From positions 992,001 through 1,056,000 of the forward strand of contig CP121336.1 of the NCBI GenBank assembly GCA_043553855.1: a DNA stretch of 64,000 nt, given 5' to 3'. The DNA is from JAUIAS01 sp030425395. Lineage in GTDB: Bacteria > Pseudomonadota > Alphaproteobacteria > Rhodobacterales > Rhodobacteraceae. Under the pieces are notes generated by a model. The model was not told the DNA's origin and did not search any database. It saw nothing but the letters and a program-made list of their open reading frames with translations. Shown here piece by piece: positions 51,949 through 61,866 of the stretch (its first letter is position 1; every line of letters starts with the position of its first letter). The translations under genes were made by a program, and so were the position numbers.

Positions 51949-53159
51949 AGGGTGCTCTCCTGTGTGTCGGTCGCAATGCCCCGCGCGATCATGTCAGAGA
52001 TTTCTTCAGCGCCATACCCTGCTTCCGCAAGTACCGCCCGAGTGTCCTGCCCCAGCAGGTGTGCGGGTTGCGGGGTGTCGGGGGGCGTGGCTGAAAATTG
52101 CGCCGGTGTGCGGGTCTGCCGGATTCGCCCAGCCTGAGGATGTTCCACCTCGATCACCGCCCCATTGGCCTGCACCTGCGGGTGCGCGTATACTTGGTTG
52201 CGCGTCAGGACCGGTGCGCAGGGCACATCATGTGCGCCCAGACGGTCGATCCAGTTGTCAGTCGTATCCTCAAGCAGCGCCTCCTGTGTCAACGCCAACC
52301 GGGCGGGCTTATTCTCTTCCCGCGCGGCAACGGTGGCAAAGCGCGCATCTTGCAACCATTCCGGGCGACCGACGGCGGCGGAAAGGCCTGACCATGTGCT
52401 GTCAGTATGCGCGGACACCGCCATCCAACCATCTGCGGTCTGATAGATGAGTTCGACAAAGCTTTGCGCTTTGTCCCCCTTTTCAGGCTCCAATTCATCT
52501 CCGACAAAGGTGTAACCCGCCATGTCAGAGCTCCAAAGAAAGGCCAACACCGTGTCGAGCATGGAGATTCGAACGTGGCTGCCTTCTCCTGTCCGCGCAC
52601 GCGCCAGCAAGGCCGCGGTTATTGCTTGCGCGGTCTGTATCGCGGTCAGCTTGTCGGGCAGGATTGTCCGAACCAGCCGGGGGCGGGCGGAATCCGCGCC
52701 GCCCTGAACACTCGCCAGACCTGACAAGGCCTGAATTAGCGGATCATAAACGGGTTTTGATGCCCCTTCGCCCGTGAAACCAAAGCCCGCAATTGATGTA
52801 TAGATGATGTCCGGCCTGACCGCGCGGACTGCCTCCTCTCCCAACCCGATCCTTTCGGCGACACCGGGGCGGAAGTTCTGCACAAAAACATCCGCAAGCG
52901 CGCAAAGCCGCAGCGCCGCCTCGACACCGCGCGGATCCTTCAGGTTGAGGGTAACCGACTTCTTGCCACGATTGTTATTCAGAAATGACGCCGCAAAGCC
53001 TCCACGCCGACCGGCGACCTGTCTGGTGTGATCGCCGCCGTTCGGGTGTTCAATCTTGATGACTTCCGCCCCCTGATCGGCAAGCGTCATGGTGGCCAGA
53101 GGGCCAGAGATCATCGTTGTCAGATCGACAATCCGAAATCCATGCAAGGGTCCTGGCAT
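51945..53159 (-). CDS. Class III CoA transferase (CaiB/BaiF family)
   Basis: 404 residues. Typical family segments: GFRIVDLTTMISGPLATMTLADQGAEVIKIEHPNGGD, NNNRGKKSVTLNLKDPRG, and YDPLIQALSGLASVQG, which holds the aspartate that forms the enzyme-bound anhydride. It moves CoA between carboxylic acids, often to or from a dicarboxyl or hydroxy acid. It is the first gene of a pair with the glutathione transferase and is divergent from the ABC importer cluster. Confidence 0.93.
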   Translation of the reverse strand: MPGPLHGFRIVDLTTMISGPLATMTLADQGAEVIKIEHPNGGDHTRQVAGRRGGFAASFLNNNRGKKSVTLNLKDPRGVEAALRLCALADVFVQNFRPGVAERIGLGEEAVRAVRPDIIYTSIAGFGFTGEGASKPVYDPLIQALSGLASVQGGADSARPRLVRTILPDKLTAIQTAQAITAALLARARTGEGSHVRISMLDTVLAFLWSSDMAGYTFVGDELEPEKGDKAQSFVELIYQTADGWMAVSAHTDSTWSGLSAAVGRPEWLQDARFATVAAREENKPARLALTQEALLEDTTDNWIDRLGAHDVPCAPVLTRNQVYAHPQVQANGAVIEVEHPQAGRIRQTRTPAQFSATPPDTPQPAHLLGQDTRAVLAEAGYGAEEISDMIARGIATDTQESTL

Positions 53160-53616
53160 TTGGTCATTCTCCGGTTTTCATAGAATCGCGTGGGCCGGGG
53201 CCGATCCTAAATGTCATGGTCATCGCCCGTCCCATCCTTTTACCGCAAGCGCACGCGATTGGCAGTCCAGTTTCGCACCGGTATGCCGCGCTGATTGCAG
53301 CAGTCGCACACGCTCCCGCCAAGTTGCCTAACCAATTGGCCGCCAATGCCGATTTGACCTTCTGGATTTCTTTCTGGGCCCTGTGCGTTTCTGGACCCCG
53401 CCCAGGACCGGAGAAACCTAAAATTCACTGTTTATGGCAGGTGCACAAAAATTAAGTTGACTTGGCGTCAGTTACTCAACAGTGTCCAACAATACGACAA
53501 TCATGCTCAACGCTGCCGCTGCTTACATTGGGTCTGAACAAGACCGGTCCGGAACTGAAATTCCGGCAGAGCGGTCAGTTGAGTGTGACTGAACACATGG
53601 CTTCAGGGAGGAGAAC
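53160..53616. other. Divergent regulatory region between CoA transferase and ABC importer
   Basis: No gene is supported. Towards the ABC operon there is a TTGACT (about 53457) that could be a -35 box, but no convincing -10. An inverted repeat lies at 53549-53566, and a strong ribosome site (GGGAGGAG) precedes the ATG at 53617. Confidence 0.5.
53549..53566. promoter_or_regulatory. Inverted repeat upstream of the ABC operon, candidate operator
   Basis: CCGGAA-CTGAAA-TTCCGG is a perfect 6-bp inverted repeat nested inside GACCG...CGGTC outer arms (53542-53546 and 53572-53576). It lies about 50 bases upstream of the first ORF of the operon that also encodes a GntR regulator. Confidence 0.4.
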
Positions 53617-54939
53617 ATGAAGATGATCAAAAAGCACATAACAGGCGCACTAGGTGCCGCTCTACTGGCCGGCGGGTTGGCCGGACCAGCCGCGGCTCAG
53701 GACGACACGTTTAAGATCGGGGTAATAACGTTCCTGTCGGGACAGGCCGCGGAAAGCTTTGGCGTTCCGGCCTGGAACGGCGGCAAGTTGCTGGTCGACA
53801 TGCTGAACGAAGGCGGCAAGCTGCCAGCGCCCTATGACACCAAGGGTTTTGGCGGCATGAACATTGAGGTCGTCGTCATTGACGAGGCCGGTGGTGCAAC
53901 CAAGCAGGTTCAGGAATTCCGCAACCTTGTGCAGCGTGAAGAAGTTGATGCTGTCGTCGGATATGTTTCCTCGGGCAACTGTCTGGCGGTCCCGCCGGTC
54001 GCCGATGAATTGAAGGCATTCACAATCCTTTATGACTGCGGCACACCACGCGTTTTCGAGGATGGCGCGTTTGAATATGTCTTCCGCACGGCAGCACATG
54101 CGACAATGGACAACGTCAGCCTTGCCCGCTACCTGAAATCCCGTGACTTCGATGTGCCCAGCTTTGCCGGTCTCAATCAGGATTACGCATGGGGTCAGGA
54201 CAGCTGGGCCGATTTCACCGGCGCGATGAAGCAGCTTTACCCCGACGCGGAGGTCAAGACCGCGCTGTTCCCGAAATTCGGTGCAGGCCAGTATGGCACG
54301 GAAATCTCGGCATTGCTGCGCGAGCGGCCCGCGCTGGTGCATTCGTCAAACTGGGGCGGCGACCTTCAGGGCTTCCTTATTCAGGCGACTGCACGCGGGT
54401 TGCATAAACGCTCGCAGGTCGTGCTGGCCGCAGGTGACCACGTGATCCCGCAGTTGGGCAACAAAATGCCAGACGGCATTTTCCTTGGTGCGCGTGGCGT
54501 CAACGGACTGGCAGCGAATGCCCGTGGCGGCGAACTCAAAGAGCTGACTGACACCTTGTGGATGGCCTATGAGGACGAGTATGACACATTCCCGGTGCAG
54601 GCACCTTTTCGCATGTGGCAGGCTCTCTTGGGTCTGAAGACAGCCGTGGAAAAGGCAATGGCTGACAATGGCGGCAAGAAACCCACGGACGAGGAACTCG
54701 CCGCGGCGATGAAAGGTCTGTCATGGGATGCGCCTTCGGGGCGTATCGAGATGATGCTGGCGGATGGCCATCAGGCGATCCAGCCCAATGCGATCGGGAC
54801 CACAAAGTGGAACGAGGAAACCGGCAAGATGGAGTTGGTTGACGTGGAATACTACGCCGCGCGCTGTGTGAACCCGCCCGCGGGCATCAAGTCCGCCGAC
54901 TGGCTTGCGCAAGGCTTCCCCGGTGCCGAATGTGATTAA
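53617..54939 (+). CDS. ABC transporter substrate-binding protein, branched-chain amino acid (HAAT) type
   Basis: 440 residues with a signal peptide (about residues 1-28, ending PAAAQ) and the periplasmic-binding fold of the Leu/Ile/Val family: FKIGVITFLSGQAAESFGVPAWNGGKLLVDMLN, VVVIDEAGGATKQVQEFRNLV, VDAVVGYVSSGNCLAVPPVADELK. It is longer than classical LivK, as in members that bind organic acids or amides. It is followed by two permeases and two ATPases. The ligand is probably the acid activated by the ligase encoded downstream (inference). Confidence 0.92.
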   Translation: MKMIKKHITGALGAALLAGGLAGPAAAQDDTFKIGVITFLSGQAAESFGVPAWNGGKLLVDMLNEGGKLPAPYDTKGFGGMNIEVVVIDEAGGATKQVQEFRNLVQREEVDAVVGYVSSGNCLAVPPVADELKAFTILYDCGTPRVFEDGAFEYVFRTAAHATMDNVSLARYLKSRDFDVPSFAGLNQDYAWGQDSWADFTGAMKQLYPDAEVKTALFPKFGAGQYGTEISALLRERPALVHSSNWGGDLQGFLIQATARGLHKRSQVVLAAGDHVIPQLGNKMPDGIFLGARGVNGLAANARGGELKELTDTLWMAYEDEYDTFPVQAPFRMWQALLGLKTAVEKAMADNGGKKPTDEELAAAMKGLSWDAPSGRIEMMLADGHQAIQPNAIGTTKWNEETGKMELVDVEYYAARCVNPPAGIKSADWLAQGFPGAECD

Positions 54940-55022
54940 CACCCAACAGTGTTGACCACCGGCCCGCTGCCGTTCGTGCAGCGGGCCAAAAACTTCCATC
55001 ACTTTGTGCGGAAATCTGACCT

Positions 55023-55925
55023 ATGGACCTTATCGCAACCATCCTTGTTGATGGGCTGATCTACGCTGGCTGGCTGTTTATCGTCTCTGTTGGCCTCACG
55101 CTTGTCTTCGGCGTTCTGAACATTCTCAACATTGCACACGGCAGCCTTTACGCGATTGGTGCCTATGCTTCTGCCTCACTCGTCGGGGCCTATTTTGCGG
55201 CGGGGGGCGAAGCCTTTCCGTTCGGCAGCTATCTTGCGCTGATCCTTGCTGCGGTTCTGGTGGCCGTGGTGTTGGGCCCGCTTCTGGAACGGGGCTTGCT
55301 TCGGTATTTCTACGGACGTGACGAAGTGCTGAACGTCCTTGTGACCTATGCGGTTTTCCTGATCCTTGAAGATGTGATGAAGCTGATCTGGGGGGTAAAT
55401 CCCTATTTCGTATACGAACCCTACACGCTGCTGGGCGATGTCGAGATCGGGCCGCTGTTTTACGTGGGTTATGATTTTGCGGTCATCGCCGCGGCAATCA
55501 TTGTGGGTCTTGCTGTCTGGCTCACCTTGAACCGGACACAGGTCGGCAAGGTGGTTCTTGCCGTGATCCATGATGCGGAAATCAGCCAGACGATGGGTGT
55601 CAATGTCAAACGCATCTATCTGGGAGCCTTTATGGCAGGTGCGTTTCTTGCTGCCCTCGGCGGCGCGCTCACGGCACCGATGATATCGGTCACGCCGGGG
55701 CTTGGCGTCAATGTGATCATCGTCGCGTTCGCAGTGGTCATCATCGGCGGGCTGGGTTCTGTTCCCGGTGCCGCGATTGGTGCGCTGATGGTTGGCATCA
55801 GCCGCGCGGCTTCGGTGCATCTGGTGCCCGAAGCCGAACTGTTCATCATCTACTTTGTGATGGCCATCGTTCTCATGTTCCGCCCCGAGGGGCTGTTTGC
55901 CAAGACACAGGCGAGAAAAATATGA
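55023..55925 (+). CDS. ABC transporter permease, LivH type
   Basis: 300 residues with about eight hydrophobic helices. LivH features: GLTLVFGVLNILNIAHGSLYAIGAYASA, YGRDEVLNVLVTYAVFLILEDVMKLIWG, and VNVIIVAFAVVIIGGLGSVPGAAIGALMVG near the C-terminus. The stop overlaps the next permease by four bases. Confidence 0.94.
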   Translation: MDLIATILVDGLIYAGWLFIVSVGLTLVFGVLNILNIAHGSLYAIGAYASASLVGAYFAAGGEAFPFGSYLALILAAVLVAVVLGPLLERGLLRYFYGRDEVLNVLVTYAVFLILEDVMKLIWGVNPYFVYEPYTLLGDVEIGPLFYVGYDFAVIAAAIIVGLAVWLTLNRTQVGKVVLAVIHDAEISQTMGVNVKRIYLGAFMAGAFLAALGGALTAPMISVTPGLGVNVIIVAFAVVIIGGLGSVPGAAIGALMVGISRAASVHLVPEAELFIIYFVMAIVLMFRPEGLFAKTQARKI

Positions 55926-56863
55926 TGCACTTACCTGTTTATGTCTCTGCGATAATCGCTTTCGTATTGCTCGCTGCAGGTTCCTTGGTCCTGCCTGATT
56001 GGGCGATGTTCCTGTTCGCCATGGCGCTGGCCAAGGGGTTGGTCTGTCTCGGCATCGTGGGAATGATGCGCGGCGGTGTCGTGTCCTTTGGTCAGGGTCT
56101 TTATTACTGCCTCGGTGCTTACACCGCGACCCTGGTGGCCAACTCCTTCGGCGTTTCGGACATCTTCCTGCTTACGTTGATCAGCGCTGCTGTCTGTCTG
56201 GCGGTCGGGTTGGTCTTCGGGCCACTTTTGTCCAGCTATCGCGGCATCTTCTTTGCGATGCTGTCGCTGGCGCTTTCGATGGTTCTGTATGGCACTCTGT
56301 CCAAGATGAGCTTTATCGGCGGCACCGATGGCCTGAACATCGGCGCGCCAACGTTTCTTGGCTGGGCACCGGAAGGGCGGCCTTTGCAAACGGCACTCTA
56401 CATTTACGTGGTGGCGATTGTCGTAATCGCGGGCGCACTGATGCGGATCTACTTTGACAGCGAACAAGGTCTGATCACGCTGGCCATGCGCGACAATGAA
56501 TTGCGTGTCGAATACCTCGGTGCGTCCGTGCGCAACGTAATGACATACAACTATGTCTTCGGCGCGCTCTTGGGCGGCATCGGCGGGACGATTGCGGTTC
56601 TGGCACTCGGCCATGTGGATCCGGAATTTGCCTTCTGGACAACGTCGGGTGAATTTGTCTTTGTCGCCATTCTGGCGGGCTATCTGTCGGTCCCCGCAGT
56701 CTTTGTCGCCGCGATCATACTGGAACTGGTGCGTTCGTTTTCGAACCTCTACTTCCCAAATACCTGGCAATTGGCGCTTGGCATCTTCCTCCTGATCGTC
56801 ATCGTTGCCCTGCCCGGCGGGCTCGGCTCCCTCATCAAACGCAGCAAGGAGACGGACACATGA
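55922..56863 (+). CDS. ABC transporter permease, LivM type
   Basis: 313 residues with about nine hydrophobic helices. LivM features: MMRGGVVSFGQGLYYCLGAYTATL, FFAMLSLALSMVLYGTLSKMSFIGGTDGL, and LITLAMRDNELRVEYLGASVRNVM. It is coupled by ATGA overlaps to LivH-type upstream and the ATPase downstream. Confidence 0.94.
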   Translation: MMHLPVYVSAIIAFVLLAAGSLVLPDWAMFLFAMALAKGLVCLGIVGMMRGGVVSFGQGLYYCLGAYTATLVANSFGVSDIFLLTLISAAVCLAVGLVFGPLLSSYRGIFFAMLSLALSMVLYGTLSKMSFIGGTDGLNIGAPTFLGWAPEGRPLQTALYIYVVAIVVIAGALMRIYFDSEQGLITLAMRDNELRVEYLGASVRNVMTYNYVFGALLGGIGGTIAVLALGHVDPEFAFWTTSGEFVFVAILAGYLSVPAVFVAAIILELVRSFSNLYFPNTWQLALGIFLLIVIVALPGGLGSLIKRSKETDT

Positions 56864-57612
56864 GCACCGGCCTTCTAGAAGTCAGGGACGTCCAGAAATC
56901 CTTTGGTGCGGTCACAGCGGCCAAGGACATCTCGGTGTCGGTCCCGAAAGGCGCAGTTTATTCGCTCATTGGGACCAACGGCGCGGGCAAGACAACCTTT
57001 GTCAACATGGTTACGGGCTACATCAAGCCCGACTCTGGGGTGATAAACTTTGGAGGCCAGAACATCGCCGGTCTGGCTCCGCGTCAAATCACCCGGCTCG
57101 GCATTCACCGTTCTTTCCAGATTGCACAACTGTGCAATGAGCTGACTGTCGAGGAAAACATGTTGGTTGCCGGTGCGATCCACGGCACGACAAAGCCGTC
57201 CTTTCTGCGCCCCGCTCATGACAAGAGCGCGCGCGAACGTGCGATTGCGACGCTGGAACGGTTCAACATCGCCGAACACCGCAACCGGCTCATCCCCGAG
57301 CTTTCAGGTGGCGTCAAAAAGCTGCTGGATATCGCCATGGCCATGGCCGGTGAAACGCAAATCATGCTTCTGGACGAACCAACCTCGGGCGTGGCGGCCG
57401 ATGAAAAATTCCCGATCATGGATCTGGTGATAAACGCGCTCAAGGCTGAGGGCGTCACCGTAATATTTGTGGAACACGACATGGACATTGTCACACGTTA
57501 CTCTGAACGGGTGCTGGCCTTTTATGATGGCCAAATCATCGCGGATGACGCGCCTGACGAGGTTCTGTCCGATCCCGAAGTGCAACGCTATGTGACGGGA
57601 GGACCGGCATGA
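56860..57612 (+). CDS. ABC transporter ATP-binding protein, LivG type
   Basis: 250 residues. Walker A is GTNGAGKTTFVN (about residue 38), signature LSGGVKKLLDIAMAMAGE, Walker B IMLLDEPTSG, and the C-terminal H-loop EHDMDIVTRYSERV. The signature has Val instead of Gln after LSGG, which is tolerated in the family. It energises import with the LivF-type partner. Confidence 0.94.
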   Translation: MSTGLLEVRDVQKSFGAVTAAKDISVSVPKGAVYSLIGTNGAGKTTFVNMVTGYIKPDSGVINFGGQNIAGLAPRQITRLGIHRSFQIAQLCNELTVEENMLVAGAIHGTTKPSFLRPAHDKSARERAIATLERFNIAEHRNRLIPELSGGVKKLLDIAMAMAGETQIMLLDEPTSGVAADEKFPIMDLVINALKAEGVTVIFVEHDMDIVTRYSERVLAFYDGQIIADDAPDEVLSDPEVQRYVTGGPA

Positions 57613-58289
57613 CGCTGAAACTCGAAAACGTCGACGTTTCCATTCAGGCGGCCCCTATCCTGCGAAGTGTAAGTCTGGTGGTCGAACAAGGCGAACGCAT
57701 GGGTCTGGTGGGGCGTAACGGGGCCGGGAAAACCACCGTCATACGCACCATCACCGGTCTTGCCAAACTTGGCGGCGGCAAGGTCAGTTGGCAGGGCGAG
57801 GATATCTCGGCCATGGAGCCAAGGGACCGCGCGCGGTTGGGCTTTGGCTATATGCCCGAGGATCGTCGATTGATCCCGGACCTCACCGTTGAAGAAAACA
57901 TGTTGCTGCCCGCATGGGTAAACGACGCGATCGACGGGCCCAAAGGATTGGCGTTTGTCTATGATCTGATGCCCGAACTGACCCAGATGTCTTCGCGCAA
58001 GGCGCTGCTGCTGTCGGGTGGCCAGCAAAAGATGGTTGCTTTGGGCCGCGCCCTCATTGCGGGCACTCAGCTCTTGTTGCTGGACGAACCCTTTGAAGGG
58101 GTGGCCCCGGCGCTCGCCATGCGTATTTCCGATGTCATAACCTCTCTCAAGGGTGAGGGCCTGTCAGTACTTATCGCGCAATCTGAACTCAGCCATTCGG
58201 TTGACCTTTTACAACGCGAATGCGTTATCGAGCGTGGAGAGATCATCAAAGTCAATGTGATCGACCCGACCCTAACGGAACAAGCTTGA
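57609..58289 (+). CDS. ABC transporter ATP-binding protein, LivF type
   Basis: 226 residues. Walker A GRNGAGKTTVIR, LivF-specific GFGYMPEDRRLIPDLTVEENM, signature LLSGGQQKMVALGRAL, Walker B LLLLDEPFEGVAPALA. It overlaps the LivG-type gene by four bases and is followed 11 bases later by a GntR regulator, so the regulator is in the same operon. Confidence 0.94.
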   Translation: MTLKLENVDVSIQAAPILRSVSLVVEQGERMGLVGRNGAGKTTVIRTITGLAKLGGGKVSWQGEDISAMEPRDRARLGFGYMPEDRRLIPDLTVEENMLLPAWVNDAIDGPKGLAFVYDLMPELTQMSSRKALLLSGGQQKMVALGRALIAGTQLLLLDEPFEGVAPALAMRISDVITSLKGEGLSVLIAQSELSHSVDLLQRECVIERGEIIKVNVIDPTLTEQA

Positions 58290-58300
58290 TCGGGAGCGAC

Positions 58301-59065
58301 ATGGCGCTCAAGGGAAAACCACTGCGTGTCCAACACGCCTATGAACAGGTCTCCAAGGAGATCGAGGCCCAGATCCTTTCTGGATCGCTGAAACCGGGCG
58401 ATCAGCTTCCGGGTGAGGTTGAAATGGCAACCATGTTTGCCATCAACCGCTCGACCGTTCGGGAGGGCATAAGGCGGTTGGAGTCCGAAGGCTTCGTGCG
58501 CCGGATTTCACCGCGCAAGATGGTGGTGAGCATCCCGCGTATGGCAGAGCTTTCTTCGCGCCAAAGTCGTGCGTTGGGGATGCTTGAGGTCAGCTTTAAC
58601 GAGTTGTGGAGCGTTGCGGTAGCAACAGAACCGCTTGCCGCGGAACTGGCCGCAACCCATGCCGAGGCCGATGACTTGGCGGCCTTGGACAAAATCCATG
58701 CCGCCTTGGTCGCAGCAGAAGGAGACAGCAAAGCGACGATCGAACTCGATACAGCGTTTCATTCCAGCATCGCCGCAGCCAGCAAGAACCGCGTCCTGCA
58801 ACTGGCCCGCGAACCCATCGGTTTCCTGCTCTACAGCGGTTTCGACATGCTCATTCCGAAACTCCCGCAGGCGATGCCGCGCCAAGTGGTCGCCCATGCC
58901 AAGATAATCGAAGCAATCCGCAACCGTGACCCCGCCAGCGCGCGCGACTGGATGCACCGACATATCGACGACTTCAAACGAGGCTACGAATTGGCCGGGC
59001 TGTCACTGGACGCCCCGATCGCGGGTGTTGCGGGCAAACTGGCGGATATGGGACAAGAGCCATGA
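58301..59065 (+). CDS. GntR-family regulator, FadR/FCD subfamily
   Basis: 254 residues from the ATG at 58301, preceded by GGGAG. Winged HTH: LKPGDQLPGEVEMATMFAINRSTVREGIRRLESEGFVRRISPRKMVV. The FCD domain includes ELDTAFHSSIAAASKNRVL and VVAHAKIIEAIRNRDPASARDWMHRHIDDF, typical metal-site residues. It is embedded between the importer and the catabolic enzymes, so it probably controls this operon in response to the imported acid. Confidence 0.92.
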   Translation: MALKGKPLRVQHAYEQVSKEIEAQILSGSLKPGDQLPGEVEMATMFAINRSTVREGIRRLESEGFVRRISPRKMVVSIPRMAELSSRQSRALGMLEVSFNELWSVAVATEPLAAELAATHAEADDLAALDKIHAALVAAEGDSKATIELDTAFHSSIAAASKNRVLQLAREPIGFLLYSGFDMLIPKLPQAMPRQVVAHAKIIEAIRNRDPASARDWMHRHIDDFKRGYELAGLSLDAPIAGVAGKLADMGQEP

Positions 59066-60639
59066 TGCGTCGCGAACTGCATTACGGTAACCGCGTTGTT
59101 GCGTGTCATGCGATACGTCCAAGCAACGTATATACCCTTTTGACTGATGCGGTGTCGCGCAATGCCGAAGGTATCGCGTTGATTTGCGATGACGTCACGA
59201 TGACCTACGCCGCGCTTGAGGCCGAGGTCAAAAAGGTCGCCGCCGGTCTGTCTGCAAGCGGCGTCGGGTCAGGTGACCGGATCGCGATGTTGTTGGGCAA
59301 TGGCGTGCCCTTTGTTGTGCTGACCTATGCTGCTGCCTGTCTCGGTGCTGTTACCGTGCCGCTTAACACGCGCGACCAGATGCCGGGCATACGCCATGCT
59401 TTGCAAAACTCGGGTGCGAAGGTTTTGGTGATCGAGGCCGAATTTCATGACCTCGCTCCACCTGCCGAGGATACCCCCGATCTGATCGCGCGGTTTGCCA
59501 TTGGCCCCACCCAAGGCTTCCATGACTACGAGACGCTCCGAACGTACGCCGCGTCCGTTCTCCCGGCAGACATTGAAGAAGACGCCGTAGCCACCATCCT
59601 CTACACATCCGGCACGACGGGCGTGCCCAAGGGCGCGACGCTCACCGGGTTGGGGATCGTGCATTCTGCGACCAATTTCGTGCAAGCCATGAGGCTTGGC
59701 CCAACAGATACCACGATCGTCGTTGTGCCTATGACACACGTTACAGGGCTGGTTGCGGGAATCCACACGTTGATCCGCTGCGCCGGCACGATCGTGGTGT
59801 TGCGGGAATTCAAGGCCGCCAAGTTTCTGGAAGCGGCGGCAGCGAACCGGATGACCTATTCTCTGATGGTCCCGGCGATGTATAATCTGTGCCTGCATCA
59901 AGCTGACCTAAGCGATTTTGAACTTTCGGACTGGCGAATAGGCGGATATGGTGGTGCCCCCATGCCCGCTGCCACGATTGAACGGCTCGCCACAGCACTG
60001 CCCAACCTTGGCCTGATGAATGCATATGGTGCCACCGAAACCACCTCTCCGGCGACGATCATGCCAGCCGACCAGACGGCGTCCCGCCGGTTGTCAGTGG
60101 GCCGCCCCGTGCCGGGGGCCGAAATCTGCGTCATGAATGACGCGGGCCAGGAAGTGCCGCCCGGCGAAACCGGAGAACTGTGGATACGCGGCGCGATGGT
60201 CGTGCCGGGATACTGGCGCAACCCGGAAGCTGACGCGCGCGAATTCACCGCCGGTTTCTGGAAGTCCGGCGATATCGGCAAGATCGACGCCGACGGTTAT
60301 GTTCATGTTCTTGATCGCAAGAAGGACATGGTGAACCGTGGTGGGCACAAGATTTTCACCGCCGAAGTCGAAAGCGTGCTGACCGCCGTTGCTGGCGTGA
60401 TCGAAGCGGCAGTTGTGGCCAAGCCCTGCCCGATCCTCGGTGAACGGGTGCATGCGGTTCTTTCCGTTAAACCCGGTGAAGCGGACGAGGACACAATCAA
60501 AGCCCACTGCGCGGCGCAGCTTGCCGACTACCAGTGTCCGGAAAGCTACACATTGCGCGACAGGCTTTTGCCGCGAAATGCCAATGGCAAGATCATGAAA
60601 CGACAGATCAAGCAGGAACTCGGGTTTGATGCCCTCTGA
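59062..60639 (+). CDS. AMP-dependent acid-CoA ligase
   Basis: 525 residues, with its ATG overlapping the GntR stop (ATGA). ANL motifs: ATILYTSGTTGVPKGATL, NAYGATETTSPATI, GFWKSGDIGKIDADGYVHVLDRKKDMVNRGGHKIFTAEVE and RNANGKIMKRQIK with the A10 lysine. It should activate the imported carboxylic acid to a CoA thioester. Substrate unknown; the subfamily includes medium-chain, cyclic and aromatic acid ligases. Confidence 0.93.
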   Translation: MMRRELHYGNRVVACHAIRPSNVYTLLTDAVSRNAEGIALICDDVTMTYAALEAEVKKVAAGLSASGVGSGDRIAMLLGNGVPFVVLTYAAACLGAVTVPLNTRDQMPGIRHALQNSGAKVLVIEAEFHDLAPPAEDTPDLIARFAIGPTQGFHDYETLRTYAASVLPADIEEDAVATILYTSGTTGVPKGATLTGLGIVHSATNFVQAMRLGPTDTTIVVVPMTHVTGLVAGIHTLIRCAGTIVVLREFKAAKFLEAAAANRMTYSLMVPAMYNLCLHQADLSDFELSDWRIGGYGGAPMPAATIERLATALPNLGLMNAYGATETTSPATIMPADQTASRRLSVGRPVPGAEICVMNDAGQEVPPGETGELWIRGAMVVPGYWRNPEADAREFTAGFWKSGDIGKIDADGYVHVLDRKKDMVNRGGHKIFTAEVESVLTAVAGVIEAAVVAKPCPILGERVHAVLSVKPGEADEDTIKAHCAAQLADYQCPESYTLRDRLLPRNANGKIMKRQIKQELGFDAL

Positions 60640-60675
60640 TCCAGCCCCGCCCACTCAAAAAAGGACTCTTCACGC

Positions 60676-61866
60676 ATGAACCCTCATCTGGAACGCAGCG
60701 GCATCTCGGAGCGCGCGCTTGAAATCGCAGATAACGTCGAAACCTTTGTGCGTGAGAAGATCGTGCCCTATGAAGGCGATCCGCGCTGCGGGGCACATGG
60801 GCCGTCCGATGAACTCGGCGATGAAATGAAGGCGCTGGCCCGAAGCGCGGGTGTAATGACCCCGCATATTCTGGAGGACGGCGCGCACCTGACCCAGCGC
60901 GAGACCGCCGCAGTATTGATCCGCTCTGGCCTGTCACCACTTGGCCCACTTGCCTGCCATACCTGCGCGCCCGACGAAGGAAACATGTTCCTGCTGGGCA
61001 AGGTCGCCTCGCCCGAACTCAAAGAGCGCTTTCTGCCGCGCATGATCGACGGCAGCATGCGAACGGCCTTCTTTATGACGGAACCCGCCGAAGAGAGCGG
61101 AGCCGGATCAGACCCGTCAATGATGATGACCACCTGTCGGATGGACGGCAATCATTGGGTCATCAACGGGCGTAAAACCTATATAACCGGGGCAGACGGG
61201 GCCGGCATGGGGATCATCATGGCCAAGTCTGATGACGGGGCCTGCATGTTTCTTGTGGATCTGCCCGATCCCGCCATCCGGATCGAACGGGTTCTCGACA
61301 CCATCGACAGTTCCATGCCCGGCGGTCATGCAGTCATCAACATAGACAATCTGCGTGTGCCTGCGGATCAGATGCTGGGCGCATCCGGCCAAGGGTTCAA
61401 GTATGCTCAGGTCCGTCTTGCCCCTGCCCGCCTTAGCCATTGCATGCGCTGGCTGGGTGCCTGCGTGCGCGCGCATGAGATCGCCAGCGATTACGCCAAC
61501 CGGCGCATGGCCTTTGGCAAGCCTCTGGTCGATCACGAGGGCGTCGGCTTCATGCTCGCTGAAAACCTGATCGACCTGAAACAGGCCGAACTGATGATCT
61601 ATTGGTGCGCGGATGTTCTCGACAGCGGTGCTCAAGGCGGCGTTGAAAGCTCCATGACCAAGGTTGCGGTGTCCGAAGCATTGATGCGCGTCGCGGATCG
61701 CTGCGTGCAGTGCATGGGCGGTCAGGGCGTAACTGCCGACACGATTGTCGAACAGGTGTTCCGGGAAATTCGTGCCTTCCGTATCTATGATGGCCCGACC
61801 GAGGTGCACAAATGGAGCCTTGCAAAGAAGATCAAGCGCGACTGGAAGGCGGAGAACGCCGGGTGA
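60676..61866 (+). CDS. Acyl-CoA dehydrogenase
   Basis: 396 residues. Acyl-CoA dehydrogenase features: GSMRTAFFMTEPAEESGAGSDPSMMMTTCRMDGNHWVINGRKTYITGA (FAD/substrate), RLAPARLSHCMRWLGACVRAHEIASDYANRRMAFGKPL, QCMGGQGVTADTIVEQVFREIRAFRIYDGPTEVH near the C-terminus. The pattern is that of the ACAD10/11-like group, often found beside APH-like kinases, as here. It introduces a double bond into the acyl-CoA using an electron-transfer flavoprotein. Confidence 0.93.
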   Translation: MNPHLERSGISERALEIADNVETFVREKIVPYEGDPRCGAHGPSDELGDEMKALARSAGVMTPHILEDGAHLTQRETAAVLIRSGLSPLGPLACHTCAPDEGNMFLLGKVASPELKERFLPRMIDGSMRTAFFMTEPAEESGAGSDPSMMMTTCRMDGNHWVINGRKTYITGADGAGMGIIMAKSDDGACMFLVDLPDPAIRIERVLDTIDSSMPGGHAVINIDNLRVPADQMLGASGQGFKYAQVRLAPARLSHCMRWLGACVRAHEIASDYANRRMAFGKPLVDHEGVGFMLAENLIDLKQAELMIYWCADVLDSGAQGGVESSMTKVAVSEALMRVADRCVQCMGGQGVTADTIVEQVFREIRAFRIYDGPTEVHKWSLAKKIKRDWKAENAG

